A stretch of DNA of 64,000 nt from Bacteroidota bacterium (lineage in GTDB: Bacteria; Bacteroidota; Ignavibacteria; Ignavibacteriales; Ignavibacteriaceae): contig JAKBMG010000175.1 of assembly GCA_021831685.1 (NCBI GenBank), forward strand, positions 1 to 64,000. Reading direction: 5' to 3'. A program made the position numbers and the translations under genes. Positions 1 through 9,236 of the stretch are shown here, one piece after another. How positions within the stretch are numbered: the stretch's first letter is position 1; every line of letters begins with the position of its first letter. The notes below the pieces were generated by a model. That model made no database searches, was not told where the DNA came from, and saw nothing but the letters and a program-made list of their open reading frames with translations.

Positions 1-7
1 AATTTAT

Positions 8-1537
8 ATGAATATTAAATTGTTATTAACAATAGTACTTTTATCCACGACCATAGGCTTAAGCCAAAGTTGGATGCACAGTGGCAACCTTAATCCCGAT
101 TCTCTAAAGTCAATTACTGTTTCCGGGAAGGTTACTGCCGACTCTTCAATGATGAATGGTATGTATTATCTTGATGTTAACAATGACAACAAACCTGATT
201 ATATGTTGAACTTTGGTCCTTATTGGTATAAACCGGATAGTAGTTCCGCCGTTAGACCAAAAGTTGGCGATACTATTACAATAACCGGCGGGCTTTACAA
301 TGGTATGTTAAACTTTTTACCTATGGTTGTTGTGTATTCTATTAACGGAAATTTTTGGCGCTCTCCTTATGATGCTCTTTGGAATGAAATGGGTCATAAT
401 TCTATGATGGGCGGAAGCGGGCACATGGGAATGGGCTACGCTTTCGGATGGAATCATGATTCTCTTCAAAGTGTTACTCTTAACGGAACCGTTCGTGTCG
501 ACTCAACTTTTATGTACAACCATTATTACCTCGATACAAACAACGACGGCACGCCGGATTACTTTCTGAATTTCGGTCCGCCCTGGTACACATCTTCCTC
601 AGGCGCAAAGCTTCCGGTTAGCGGCGATAATATTACAGTCTCCGGCTGGAAAATGGGAACAAATTATATGAACATGGTTGTTGTTTATAAACTTAACGGA
701 CAAGTTTGGCGCGACTCTACTCAAATGGGCAGCAGCATGGGCGGCGGTTGGATTCATAAGAACATGAGCCAGGCTCAGCGTTTCTTTAATCCATTTGATT
801 CAACAGATTGGATGGAAGTTAATCCTGGATGGAACAACGGCGGTATGATGGGCGGCGGTGGCATGATGCCCGATTCACTGTATTGCCAAATTTTGGAAGT
901 CTTCCCACATGACGTTCCTAACGATTCAAATCAAAACGCAATGGCTGCTTTTGAAGTTGCAACGTTTTTACCAAACGGCATGAACGCCATGACTCAATCC
1001 GGTCAAATGGGCGGTCACATGAATTTCAATTCTATGGCAAAATTTCAATTTCATTATGATAGTATTCAAACTACCGGATTTAATATTAATGCGGGTAATA
1101 TGAAAGTTAAATATTGGGATGATCAAAGTAGTCAATGGGTTGAAGCTACTAATACAGTTGTAAATACTACAACTAATACTGTCTCAATTTCTCAAAGCGA
1201 AATAAGTAATTTTTATATCGTTACAGCAGATAAAGTAACGACAGGAATAACTGATTATAAGAATTCGGTACCTTATAATTTCAGTCTTAAACAAAATTAC
1301 CCTAATCCCTTCAATCCAAGTACTACCATTGGGTTTTCAATTAATGAAACTTCAATTGTAAAATTATCCATTTATAATCTTCTTGGCCAAAAAATAGCAA
1401 CATTAATTAATCAATCTATGAACGCCGGCTTTCACAGTGTTCAATTTAATGCCTCTAACTTACCTTCCGGTATTTATTTCTATAGATTGACAAGCGGCTC
1501 AAAAAACAGTGTTATGAAGATGGAATTGCTAAAGTAA
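8..1537 (+). CDS. Met-rich secreted protein with T9SS sorting domain
   Basis: Residues 1-19 form a signal peptide ending near SLS-QS. Two similar units follow (about residues 28-120 and 148-235), each with a D-S-L-x-S-(I/V)-T start, a YYLD(V/T)NND stretch that resembles a calcium- or metal-binding loop, and an LNFGPxWY end. Met/Gly/His-rich linkers (MMGGSGHMGMG, MMGGGGMM) lie between and after them. The last 80 residues are a type A T9SS sorting domain with NYPNPFNPSTTIGFSI, so the protein is probably delivered to the cell surface or released. The Met clusters and the adjoining copper genes suggest extracellular copper binding; this is inference. The ATG lies 7 bases from the window edge, so its ribosome site cannot be judged. 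The family is not one I can name. Confidence 0.8.
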   Translation: MNIKLLLTIVLLSTTIGLSQSWMHSGNLNPDSLKSITVSGKVTADSSMMNGMYYLDVNNDNKPDYMLNFGPYWYKPDSSSAVRPKVGDTITITGGLYNGMLNFLPMVVVYSINGNFWRSPYDALWNEMGHNSMMGGSGHMGMGYAFGWNHDSLQSVTLNGTVRVDSTFMYNHYYLDTNNDGTPDYFLNFGPPWYTSSSGAKLPVSGDNITVSGWKMGTNYMNMVVVYKLNGQVWRDSTQMGSSMGGGWIHKNMSQAQRFFNPFDSTDWMEVNPGWNNGGMMGGGGMMPDSLYCQILEVFPHDVPNDSNQNAMAAFEVATFLPNGMNAMTQSGQMGGHMNFNSMAKFQFHYDSIQTTGFNINAGNMKVKYWDDQSSQWVEATNTVVNTTTNTVSISQSEISNFYIVTADKVTTGITDYKNSVPYNFSLKQNYPNPFNPSTTIGFSINETSIVKLSIYNLLGQKIATLINQSMNAGFHSVQFNASNLPSGIYFYRLTSGSKNSVMKMELLK

Positions 1538-1587
1538 ATAAAACGCATTTTTAAGGAATGATTGTATTTATAATTATTTAAATAGGA

Positions 1588-1618
1588 AGCCTGCTAAAGT
1601 ATATATCTTTAGCAGGCT
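1588..1618. terminator. Hairpin terminator after the Met-rich secreted gene
   Basis: A perfect 12-bp stem (AGCCTGCTAAAG / CTTTAGCAGGCT) with a 7-base AT loop lies 50 bases after the stop codon at 1537. It is followed by CTTATT rather than a long T run. It probably ends the plus-strand transcript. The rest of the gap up to 1834 shows no gene. Confidence 0.6.
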
Positions 1619-1834
1619 CTTATTCAAACCAATAACGACTGAACCAATTATTATTGAATTTCATTCCCAAAATCATATTGCTAAGCTCCGCTTCGTAAGT
1701 CTTTCCATTACATCAAAAGTTATCTATAGAATATTACAAGCAAATTTAAAATAAGAAAGCCAGGTGATTGAGATGGCACCAAGTTTAACTTTGTTTCTTC
1801 ATTAATCTGATACTTCAATTTTGTGCACTAAAAT

Positions 1835-2212
1835 TTATTGAACAATTAATTTCCCTCTAATCATTCCCATGCCGCATCTAAATTCATATTCACCGGACTT
1901 GTCAATAGTTAATTCTAGCGGTATTGTTTTAAATGGAGTAAGTAAAGCTCTTTTATTAAAATCCGAAAAAATAACTTCTTCTGTGCAAGCTGCTGTTTCT
2001 TCGCGAAGGAAATTAAGCTTGATTGGTTTGCCTGCCTCGAAAATCAGGACATCCGGAGTGTAACCTCCTTTAACTTTAATAAAAGCTTCCTGAACACCGG
2101 AAGCTGCTTCTTGTATTTTAACTCCTTTTTTCTCAGAGAACCAAAAATACCATGCTACCAATGCCGATAAACCTAACCCTCCAATTATGACTAAAATTTG
2201 ATCGATTGTCAT
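1835..2212 (-). CDS. Membrane-anchored cupredoxin-domain protein
   Basis: A single N-terminal transmembrane helix (residues 5-24) is followed by an approximately 90-residue cupredoxin fold. The C-terminal strand reads FRCGMGMIRGKLIV, with the Cys and Met typical of a copper site, and ACTEEVIF carries a second Cys upstream. The protein would sit on the periplasmic face of the inner membrane and bind copper. AAAGGAG precedes the ATG on the minus strand. It lies 13 bases downstream of copA on the same strand, so it is very likely co-transcribed with the ATPase and may accept or deliver its copper. Small cupredoxins of this kind often adjoin copper P-type ATPases. No catalytic domain is visible. 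Confidence 0.75.
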   Translation of the reverse strand: MTIDQILVIIGGLGLSALVAWYFWFSEKKGVKIQEAASGVQEAFIKVKGGYTPDVLIFEAGKPIKLNFLREETAACTEEVIFSDFNKRALLTPFKTIPLELTIDKSGEYEFRCGMGMIRGKLIVQ

Positions 2213-2225
2213 TTTATAAACTCCT

Positions 2226-4967
2226 TTATTTTATTTTCGGTTTGAAATTTCTTAATCTATTTGCATTTGTTACAACTGTTACAGAACTGAATGCCATAGC
2301 GGCTGCGGCAATCAAAGGAGAGAGCAATATTCCGAAAAATGGAAATAACAACCCAGCAGCAATTGGCAAACCTAATCCATTATAAAAGAATGCACCGAAT
2401 AAATTCTCTTTAATATTTTTCATTGTAGCTTTAGAAAGTTGAATAGCAAGTACTACGCCTTTCAAGCTTCCCTTGATAAGCGTAATGTCGGAAGCTTCAA
2501 TTGCTACGTCTGTACCAGTGCCGATTGCAAGCCCTATATCTGCTTGCGCTAATGCAGGCGCATCGTTTATCCCATCGCCAACCATTGCTACTATTTTACC
2601 TTCGTTCTGAAGCTTCTGAACATTTAGCGCTTTATCTTCTGGAAGAACCTCCGATAATGTCCTTTCAATACCAACCTGCTTTGCAATTGCATTTGCTGTT
2701 CTTGCATTATCACCGGTAATCATTACAACTTCCAAACCTAATTTCTTTAGATGTGCAATTGCTTCTTTTGAATCCTGTTTGACAGTATCAGCAACCGCAA
2801 TTATTCCGGCAGACTTTCCATCCACTGCTACAAACATTGGAGTTTTACCTTCATCTGCTAATTGAGCGCTTTTTTCTTCTAAGCCATTAAGTGTAATATT
2901 AAATTTTATCATCATCTTTTTATTGCCGAGAAGTAGCTTCTTATTATTTACTATTGCTTCAACTCCAAGCCCCGGAATTGCATTAAAGTTTTTCGGCTCA
3001 AATAATTCGAGTGATCTTTCTTCCGCTCCTTTAACAATTGCTTCCGCTAAAGGATGCTCTGAAGATTTTTCAATGCTCGCGCTTAAAATTAAAATTGTTT
3101 TTTCATCAAAACCATTTATGACTATTAAATCAGTAAGTGAGGGTTTTCCTTCTGTTATTGTGCCGGTTTTATCTAATACAATTGTGTCAAGCTTTTGAGC
3201 TGTTTCAAGTGCCTCGCCGCTACGTATTAATATTCCGTTCTCCGCACCTTTGCCTATCCCAACCATTAGAGATATTGGGGTTGCTAAACCAAGCGCGCAT
3301 GGGCACGCAATTACAAGCACAGTTACCGATACAATTAATGCATAAATAAGCTGTGGAGCAGGTCCGAAAACATACCAGGTAATAAATGAAAGTATGGCAA
3401 TTATTATAACAGCAGGAACAAAGTAACCCGAAACTTTATCTACAATTTTTTGAATCGGCGCTTTGGAGCTTTGTGCCTGACCCACCATCTGAATAATTTG
3501 TGCAAGCGCAGTATCCTTTCCAACTTTTGTAGCTTTAAATTTAAATGAGCCTGTCTTATTTATAGCAGCGCCGATTACTTCATCGCCAATTCGCTTTTCA
3601 ACAGGAATAGACTCACCGGTAATCATTGATTCATCAACTGTTGAATCGCCGTCTACAACTTCTCCGTCTACCGGAATCTTTTCTCCCGGTCTTACAATTA
3701 TTAATTCGTCAAGAACAACTTCTTCTATAGGAATATCAATTTCTTTTCCATCTCTTAAAACGCGTGCAGTTTTAGCCTGCAATCCTATAAGCTTTTTTAT
3801 TGCTTCGGAGCTTTTCCCTTTTGCCCGGATTTCAAGCGCCATTCCGAACACTACTAAAGCCACAACAACAAAAACCACATCGTAAAAAACATCCGCTAAT
3901 GCTGCAGATGGAAAAATTCCGGGAAATAAAGCTGCAACTGTTGAATATAGCCAAGCCGCTGTTATACCGGTTGCAATTAATGTGTGCATATTTGCCGAGC
4001 GGTTCTTAAAGGCAGCCCAGGCTCCCGTATAAAACTGTGAACCCGACCAGAACATAACAGGCAATGCAAGCGCCCCCATTCCGAACCAAATGAAGCGAAG
4101 TAATTCTGTGCCTTTTTGAAATTCTGCAGGCAATCCCCATAGTTTTGGATAACTAAATAGAATAACAGGGAGCGAAAGAACCGCTGCGAAAATGAATTTG
4201 TGAAGTAGCGTCTTATACTCTTTCTCCCGTGCTAATTCATTTTCATCAACTGGCTCTTCTTCGCTTTTAGCCACTGTATGTCCCACTTGGACGAGTGTTT
4301 TTTCGCCAACTTTTACCTTCGAGTCAAAAGTCTTATAGCCGAGACTTTCGATTACACTTTTTATTTCTCCAATATTTATAGAACCCGGAATATAATCTAT
4401 AAATACAGACTCGGTTCCTAAATCAACGCTTGCAGATAAAATTCCCAGTAATTTTTTTAATTCATTTTCAATTTTTGTTACACAGCTTCCACAGTGCATA
4501 CCGCCTATGCCCAATTGTAAAGATGCTTTTTTTGCATCGTAGCCGACTTTATTAATTGATTCAATTATTTCTTTAGCATTAACCTTATCATTTTTGAATT
4601 CGACATGAGCGGTTGACGTTGTATAGTTTATATGTGCGGCTTTTACACCAGGTAAATTTTTAATTTCATTTTCAATTATGTTAATGCCGGCAGCATATTG
4701 AAGCCCTACAATCGGAATTGTTATTTTCTCAATCCCGTTTGAAGAGATCTTGTATGTCGGTGCTGTTTTTTTATGAGCGGAATCAGCGCCTTCCGGTAAA
4801 TGTGTTTCACCTGTCGTCGTCTGTACATCTTTATTATACTTGTCTGGTTCGGCAATAAATTTGTCCTTGCAGTCTTCAGAACAAAATTCATAATGTTTAC
4901 CTTCATAGTGTACAAAATATTTTGATGGAGATTTGACTTCCATTCTGCAAACAATATCCCTTGCCAT
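2226..4967 (-). CDS. copA: Copper-exporting P1B-type ATPase with N-terminal YHS domain
   Basis: This pumps Cu(I) out of the cytoplasm using ATP. Residues are counted from the ATG at 4967; the track's longer start at 5018 lacks a ribosome site, whereas TTGGAG lies 7 bases before this ATG. Order: a YHS/TRASH-like domain (about 3-45, with Cys at CRMEV and FCSEDC); a first HMA domain whose metal loop reads GLQYAAG and lacks both cysteines; an intact second HMA (GMHCGSC, about 155); eight expected membrane helices; TGES near 450; [10 protein letters not shown] near 555; DKTGT near 600; SEHP near 640; GDGINDAP near 800. CPC plus the HMA motif indicate Cu(I)/Ag(I) specificity. It sits in an operon with a Met/His-rich secreted protein upstream and a cupredoxin downstream. 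Confidence 0.95.
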   Translation of the reverse strand: MARDIVCRMEVKSPSKYFVHYEGKHYEFCSEDCKDKFIAEPDKYNKDVQTTTGETHLPEGADSAHKKTAPTYKISSNGIEKITIPIVGLQYAAGINIIENEIKNLPGVKAAHINYTTSTAHVEFKNDKVNAKEIIESINKVGYDAKKASLQLGIGGMHCGSCVTKIENELKKLLGILSASVDLGTESVFIDYIPGSINIGEIKSVIESLGYKTFDSKVKVGEKTLVQVGHTVAKSEEEPVDENELAREKEYKTLLHKFIFAAVLSLPVILFSYPKLWGLPAEFQKGTELLRFIWFGMGALALPVMFWSGSQFYTGAWAAFKNRSANMHTLIATGITAAWLYSTVAALFPGIFPSAALADVFYDVVFVVVALVVFGMALEIRAKGKSSEAIKKLIGLQAKTARVLRDGKEIDIPIEEVVLDELIIVRPGEKIPVDGEVVDGDSTVDESMITGESIPVEKRIGDEVIGAAINKTGSFKFKATKVGKDTALAQIIQMVGQAQSSKAPIQKIVDKVSGYFVPAVIIIAILSFITWYVFGPAPQLIYALIVSVTVLVIACPCALGLATPISLMVGIGKGAENGILIRSGEALETAQKLDTIVLDKTGTITEGKPSLTDLIVINGFDEKTILILSASIEKSSEHPLAEAIVKGAEERSLELFEPKNFNAIPGLGVEAIVNNKKLLLGNKKMMIKFNITLNGLEEKSAQLADEGKTPMFVAVDGKSAGIIAVADTVKQDSKEAIAHLKKLGLEVVMITGDNARTANAIAKQVGIERTLSEVLPEDKALNVQKLQNEGKIVAMVGDGINDAPALAQADIGLAIGTGTDVAIEASDITLIKGSLKGVVLAIQLSKATMKNIKENLFGAFFYNGLGLPIAAGLLFPFFGILLSPLIAAAAMAFSSVTVVTNANRLRNFKPKIK

Positions 4968-5024
4968 TTTATTACTCCAATTCTTTTTGATATTAAAAAT
5001 GTGGCTAAGAAAGCCCAATTGAAT

Positions 5025-5345
5025 TTACTTATATTGCTTAATCGCGTTATCCTTTTGTCTTTTATATTGGAAATAGCCATAACTTCCTTTTTTAGTGCCT
5101 GGGTCTACTATGGAATTATCTCTCTTAACTTTACCTATTTTGTAGCACGTGCTCTGGCATTTCTGCATCATTGTCATCATTTCACCTTGATTCATCATAG
5201 TGGAATTGTCATGATTGTGATTGCTCATAGAAGAATCAGCGGACATATTTCTTGTATCTCTTTTAGCCGGTTGTGCATTTACAATATAAGATGCCGTAAA
5301 CAAAACAACAACAATTGTTGCCGCAAATATATTTTTAGTTTTCAT
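5025..5345 (-). CDS. Small secreted Met/His-rich protein, copA operon
   Basis: The predicted product is 106 residues: a signal peptide (about 1-24, ending NAQ), a Met/His/Asn-rich stretch with MSNHNHDN and MMNQGEMMTMMQKC, a CQSTC motif, and a basic tail. The ATG at 5345 has GGAGAT 4 bases upstream; the track's start is a TTG overlapping that site and is less likely. Met, His and the CxxxC pair suggest periplasmic copper binding. Its stop lies 57 bases before copA on the same strand. I do not recognise a named family, so a copper-chaperone role is inferred from composition and position. Confidence 0.65.
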   Translation of the reverse strand: MKTKNIFAATIVVVLFTASYIVNAQPAKRDTRNMSADSSMSNHNHDNSTMMNQGEMMTMMQKCQSTCYKIGKVKRDNSIVDPGTKKGSYGYFQYKRQKDNAIKQYK

Positions 5346-5365
5346 ATTTATCTCCAATCTTTTTA

Positions 5366-5380
5366 TAAGCCTTAGGCTTA
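5366..5380. repeat. Short palindrome between the CC-tail gene and the Met/His-rich gene
   Basis: TAAGCC-TTA-GGCTTA is a perfect 6-bp inverted repeat located 20 bases upstream of the Met/His-rich gene start on the minus strand. It could be an operator or an RNA hairpin between the two genes. Nothing in the sequence names a binding protein. Confidence 0.3.
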
Positions 5381-5396
5381 ATAATTATTTAATAAT

Positions 5397-5603
5397 TTAG
5401 CAGCAGCCGTGTCCTTTGTGCTGCTTTTGCGTGTTATGTGAAGTGTCAGGAATATGTGTATTGCCTGGCGTCGGCTGGTCTATTTGACCTGTCAAACGAG
5501 CCTGCCTACCGGTTAGGTTGGGTTGATTTGAATTCTTTTTAGTACCTAAAACAAAAGCAGCATACACTACGGCAAAACCAATAAGAATATATATTAACGT
5601 CAT
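5397..5603 (-). CDS. Small single-helix membrane protein with GHGCC tail
   Basis: A 68-residue protein with one N-terminal transmembrane helix (about 3-20), a polar linker, and a C-terminal tail KQHKGHGCC rich in His and Cys. The vicinal cysteines at the very end suggest soft-metal binding on one face of the inner membrane. It is the first gene of the minus-strand copA cluster and lies 51 bases before the Met/His-rich gene. The linker includes LTGRQARLTG, encoded by an imperfect palindrome (about 5484-5520) resembling repeats inserted elsewhere in this window. A similar but shorter protein follows cusA at 17791. No named family is assigned. Confidence 0.65.
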   Translation of the reverse strand: MTLIYILIGFAVVYAAFVLGTKKNSNQPNLTGRQARLTGQIDQPTPGNTHIPDTSHNTQKQHKGHGCC

Positions 5604-5696
5604 TTTAATTTCCCTTTCCTTTTTTTACCGTCTATTTTAATGATTAAATCATTATTTTATGTCGTACTTATTTTTTATTAATGGCTCAATTGATAT

Positions 5697-5740
5697 GCCA
5701 AGCAATTTGTTTGTTTACAATGGAAATTATAATGCTTGGC
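5697..5740. promoter_or_regulatory. Inverted repeat between the copA operon and the sensor kinase gene
   Basis: GCCAAGCA (5697-5704) and TGCTTGGC (5733-5740) form an 8-bp inverted repeat with a 28-base spacer, in the 236-bp divergent region between the minus-strand copper operon and the plus-strand two-component genes. The position fits an operator controlling either direction. The binding factor is unknown and the repeat could be chance. Confidence 0.3.
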
Positions 5741-5842
5741 TATTTTGTAGATTTAAAGAAATTAAAAATCTTTAACTTATTTAAAAAATAAATCGAATAA
5801 TCAAATCAAAATGAAGTAATTCTTATAGGTATAGAATTTGTG

Positions 5843-7597
5843 ATGAAATCAATTATGACATTAGATATTTTCCAAATGTTGTTTCTTATCGTTACCTTTT
5901 TAAGTGCGGTAGGTTTAATTCTCATAATTTATTCCAGATCGGGCAGGGATAAAAAGAGCCAGTTATTTATTCTAATTCTAATATTAATTATCGGATACTT
6001 AATCTCGCATAGCGTTCATTTTTTGTTAATGGCTTCCGAAGATGTTACTATTCTCGATATTTCATGTCATTCTTTTTTGCTGCTTATAATTGTAAGTATA
6101 ACATTCTTTACGTGGAATTTCCCTCATGCACAAAAGATGGGAATAATTAAAAGCCTCTCTATCTTAATTCCATCGATTATTCTTTTTATCCTTTTATGGA
6201 GCGATAAACTTATTCATCAATCCCACATTCACGGAAATATGTTTGAAGCTCATTTCGGTTCGCTTTATTCTTTGTATTTAATTTTTTATGTATTACTTAT
6301 CGCTCTAAATTTTTACTGGCTAATAAAAAAATACTATCATGAAAATGACGAGCTGCTTCGTAAGCAAATTTTAATGTTAACTCTTGGTTTAATTATTACT
6401 AATCTAATTTCATTTATCTTCGGTTTATTCTTACCCTGGTATTTAGGGTTTTATTTCCTTGTTGAAATGAGTCCGGTCGCATTCTTAATCGGCGTTATTC
6501 TTTTTACTACTTTGTCTGTCAGCAAATATGATATGTTCCCTTCGTTTGGCAGGTTGAATAATCTCAGCATAAAAAAGAAAATTATTTTAAGCTCGCTTAT
6601 TCTTGTGCCAATAATAATTCTACTAGTTCAAATCCCGCTTATAAAAATTATTTTCGATATAAGATCCAATACGGAACTTATGCGCTACTTTTTGCTTAGC
6701 GTTTTGGGCGGTTTGATTGTAAGCGTAAGTATTGCGTTTGTAATTATTAAGATGATATCGAACCCGCTTAACAAGCTGAAAACCAAAGCGCATGAGATTG
6801 AAAAGGGCAATTACGGCATTAAACTAGAAATAAGAACTAATGATGAAATCGGCGAGCTTACAGAAGCCTTTAATAATATGTCCGATACTTTAAAAAATAA
6901 TACTGCGGAATTGATTAAAAAAGAAAAACTTGCTGCGCTTGGTAAAATGGCAGCCGTTCTTGCACACGAAATTAAAACTCCGTTAACATCAATTAAAATG
7001 AATGCCGATATTATTGCCGAAACTTTGGACTCAAACGATGAGAATAAAGAAAATTTTGAGATTATGAAGACGGAAATAAATCGCTTAAACAATCTTGTGA
7101 AAGATGTTCTTCAATTTTCTCGTCAAATGGAATTGAATTATTCTGAAGTCAAATTAAAAGATCTGATTGAATTTATAAATATTCAATTAAATAAAAAGCT
7201 GGAAGAAAAGAATATTATTTTCTTAAATAATGTAGAATATGTTTCCTTGCAAATTGATGAAGATAAATTAAAACAGGTATTGATAAATCTCATTGACAAT
7301 TCAATCGAAGCTGTAAACCAAAACGGTCTTATTGAAATTTCTTCCCGGAGAAATAATGAAGATAATTCAATTTCCATTTTTGTAAAAGATAACGGAAGCG
7401 GCATCGATCCGGAGCTTAAAATATTCGATCCTTTCTTTACTACAAAAACATCCGGCACCGGTTTAGGGCTTTCCATATCGCAAAAAATTATTGAACAGCA
7501 TAACGGCGCTTTTAATCTTTTAGTGTCAAAAAAAGGTGAAACTATTTTTGAAATAAAACTGCCAATTGGGCAGAAGTATGAAAAAGAAAAAACGTAA
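5843..7597 (+). CDS. Sensor histidine kinase with N-terminal 7TM region, HAMP
   Basis: Seven hydrophobic helices fill residues 8-225, as in kinases with a 7TM N-terminal region, followed by two more helices (about 245-305) and a HAMP linker. HisKA follows, with the phospho-acceptor box AHEIKTPLTSIK near residue 375, then an HATPase domain with an N box (INLIDNSIEA), G1 (DNGSGID) and a GTGLGLSI motif. Several His residues in the N-terminal helices and loops (HSVHF, HQSHIHG) could sense metal; this is inference. The gene starts GTG-ATG; either may be used. It is followed 44 bases later by a sigma-54 response regulator and is flanked by copper genes, so it probably senses periplasmic copper or silver. 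Confidence 0.85.
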   Translation: MKSIMTLDIFQMLFLIVTFLSAVGLILIIYSRSGRDKKSQLFILILILIIGYLISHSVHFLLMASEDVTILDISCHSFLLLIIVSITFFTWNFPHAQKMGIIKSLSILIPSIILFILLWSDKLIHQSHIHGNMFEAHFGSLYSLYLIFYVLLIALNFYWLIKKYYHENDELLRKQILMLTLGLIITNLISFIFGLFLPWYLGFYFLVEMSPVAFLIGVILFTTLSVSKYDMFPSFGRLNNLSIKKKIILSSLILVPIIILLVQIPLIKIIFDIRSNTELMRYFLLSVLGGLIVSVSIAFVIIKMISNPLNKLKTKAHEIEKGNYGIKLEIRTNDEIGELTEAFNNMSDTLKNNTAELIKKEKLAALGKMAAVLAHEIKTPLTSIKMNADIIAETLDSNDENKENFEIMKTEINRLNNLVKDVLQFSRQMELNYSEVKLKDLIEFINIQLNKKLEEKNIIFLNNVEYVSLQIDEDKLKQVLINLIDNSIEAVNQNGLIEISSRRNNEDNSISIFVKDNGSGIDPELKIFDPFFTTKTSGTGLGLSISQKIIEQHNGAFNLLVSKKGETIFEIKLPIGQKYEKEKT

Positions 7598-7641
7598 GCT
7601 TGTGGCTTTTCAGCCTTTGGCTAACTAAAAAGAAAGTTAAA

Positions 7642-9021
7642 ATGGATAAAATATTAGTTATTGACGACGATCAATCAATACGTAAGACTTTAACAAGCTA
7701 TCTAAAGAAACAGAACTATGAAGTGCTGTCTGCTGAAAATGGTCTCAACGGAATTGAAATTATAAAAAATGAATTGCCGGATATTGTAATTACAGATATT
7801 AGAATGCCCGGTGCTGACGGTTTTGAAGTGCTTAAGAAAGTTAAAGAAATTGACCCGCACATACATGTAATAATTATTACTGCTTTCGATGACATGAATA
7901 GTACGGTTAAAGCAATGCAGCAAGGCGCTTATGATTATATTGAAAAACCTCTGGAAATTGATAATCTAAAAATTACAATTCAAAGAGCTCTTGAAAATAA
8001 AAAACTTAGTGATCAGCTTAATACCTATGTTAACGAAAAAAAAGAAGAGTATTTGCTCGAAAATACTTTGATAGGTAAAACGCCTCAGATGAGGCAGGTA
8101 TATAAAAAGATTGGTCAGGTATCATCGAGCCGTGTTACTGTGCTAATTGAAGGTGAAAGCGGAACAGGGAAAGAATTGGTTGCACGGGCAATTCATTACA
8201 GCGGCATTACTAAAGTTCATCCTTTTGTCGCTGTTAATTGTACTGCCCTTACCGAGTCACTTTTAGAAAGCGAGCTTTTCGGTCATGTGAAAGGAGCTTT
8301 CACCGGATCTATTAAAGATAAAAAAGGTAAATTTGAGCTTGCCGGCGAAGGAACTATTTTCTTGGATGAGATTTCGGAAATCTCTTCCAATCTGCAAGTA
8401 AAGCTTTTAAGAGTTCTTCAGCAAAAAGAATTTGAGAAGGTCGGAGGCGAGACTTTAATGCCGATGAAAGCACGAATAATCGCTGCCACAAATAAAAATT
8501 TAGTTGAGCTTGTAAAAACAGGCAAGTTTCGCGAGGATTTATTTTACAGATTGAAAGTTTTTTCAATCTTCATTTCTCCCCTTAGGGAAAGAAACGAAGA
8601 TATTCCTGTTTTGGTTAGTCACTTCTTAAATAAAATTAATTTAGAACTCCATAAAAACGTTAATAAAATTCCCGAAGATGTAATGGAAATGCTTAAAAAG
8701 CATTTTTGGGTTGGCAATGTAAGGGAATTGGAAAATACTCTAATGCAGGCGGTAGTTCTTTCATCCGATGATGTTTTGCTTAAAGAAAATATCCTTCTTA
8801 GAAATTCTGAACAGCTTTCTTTAATTGCCAAGGACACTGAACAATCTAAAGTTGAATTTATCTCTCTTGAAGAATTAGAAAAAAAACATATTAATAATAT
8901 TTTGAACGCATTAAAATGGGACAAAAATAAAGCGCATAAAATCCTTGGCATTTCTTTGCCAACTTTGTACAGTAAAATTCAGCACTATAAGCTTTCACCA
9001 TTTGAAGAGAAAATTAATTGA
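7642..9021 (+). CDS. NtrC-family sigma-54-dependent response regulator
   Basis: Residues 1-120 are a receiver domain (acidic pair IDDDQ, phospho-Asp in VITDIRMPG, Lys in IEKP). Residues about 140-370 are an AAA+ domain with Walker A GESGTGKE, Walker B GTIFLDEI and the sigma-54 contact loop reading GAFTGS rather than the usual GAFTGA. The C-terminus is a Fis-type helix-turn-helix (KAHKILGISLPTLYSKI). I chose ATG 7642 because the track's start is a TTG giving a non-homologous prefix. Paired with the kinase just upstream, it should activate sigma-54 promoters of the copper genes. I did not find a convincing -24/-12 promoter in the window. Confidence 0.9.
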   Translation: MDKILVIDDDQSIRKTLTSYLKKQNYEVLSAENGLNGIEIIKNELPDIVITDIRMPGADGFEVLKKVKEIDPHIHVIIITAFDDMNSTVKAMQQGAYDYIEKPLEIDNLKITIQRALENKKLSDQLNTYVNEKKEEYLLENTLIGKTPQMRQVYKKIGQVSSSRVTVLIEGESGTGKELVARAIHYSGITKVHPFVAVNCTALTESLLESELFGHVKGAFTGSIKDKKGKFELAGEGTIFLDEISEISSNLQVKLLRVLQQKEFEKVGGETLMPMKARIIAATNKNLVELVKTGKFREDLFYRLKVFSIFISPLRERNEDIPVLVSHFLNKINLELHKNVNKIPEDVMEMLKKHFWVGNVRELENTLMQAVVLSSDDVLLKENILLRNSEQLSLIAKDTEQSKVEFISLEELEKKHINNILNALKWDKNKAHKILGISLPTLYSKIQHYKLSPFEEKIN

Positions 9022-9131
9022 ATCCCTGCTGACTAATTGTTTCCGGATACTACCTCGTCACATCACCTTTATCAAATTTTATATAACTTTTTATTTAGGT
9101 TAAGACTTTCAAAAATCTTATAGGCAGTACA

Positions 9132-9236
9132 ATGAGACATTTAATTATTTCTGTAATATTAACTTGTTCTATTAATGCTTCGATAAGTGCGATGCCTAAT
9201 CATTTTGCATTTATTAAGACGAAAACTTTGAAATAA
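9132..9236 (+). CDS. Possible 34-residue leader peptide coupled to the multicopper oxidase
   Basis: An ATG at 9132 opens a 34-codon frame whose TAA stop overlaps the ATG of the multicopper oxidase (TAATG). The peptide begins with a hydrophobic stretch and one Cys (MRHLIISVILTCSINAS) and ends basic. The overlap is the classic geometry for translational coupling. It is too short for the ORF track. The ribosome site (AGGCAG) is weak, so the frame could be chance. Confidence 0.35.
   Translation: MRHLIISVILTCSINASISAMPNHFAFIKTKTLK

Noticed and set aside
4721-5080. 119-residue minus-strand ORF overlapping copA
   Set aside because: Out-of-frame shadow; the copA frame carries the YHS and HMA motifs.
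5001-5375. Plus-strand 124-residue ORF
   Set aside because: Antisense to the Met/His-rich secreted gene, which has a signal peptide and ribosome site.
9022-9235. Possible sigma-54 promoter before the multicopper oxidase
   Set aside because: No sequence close to TGGCAC-N5-TTGC was found, although the regulator upstream implies one.
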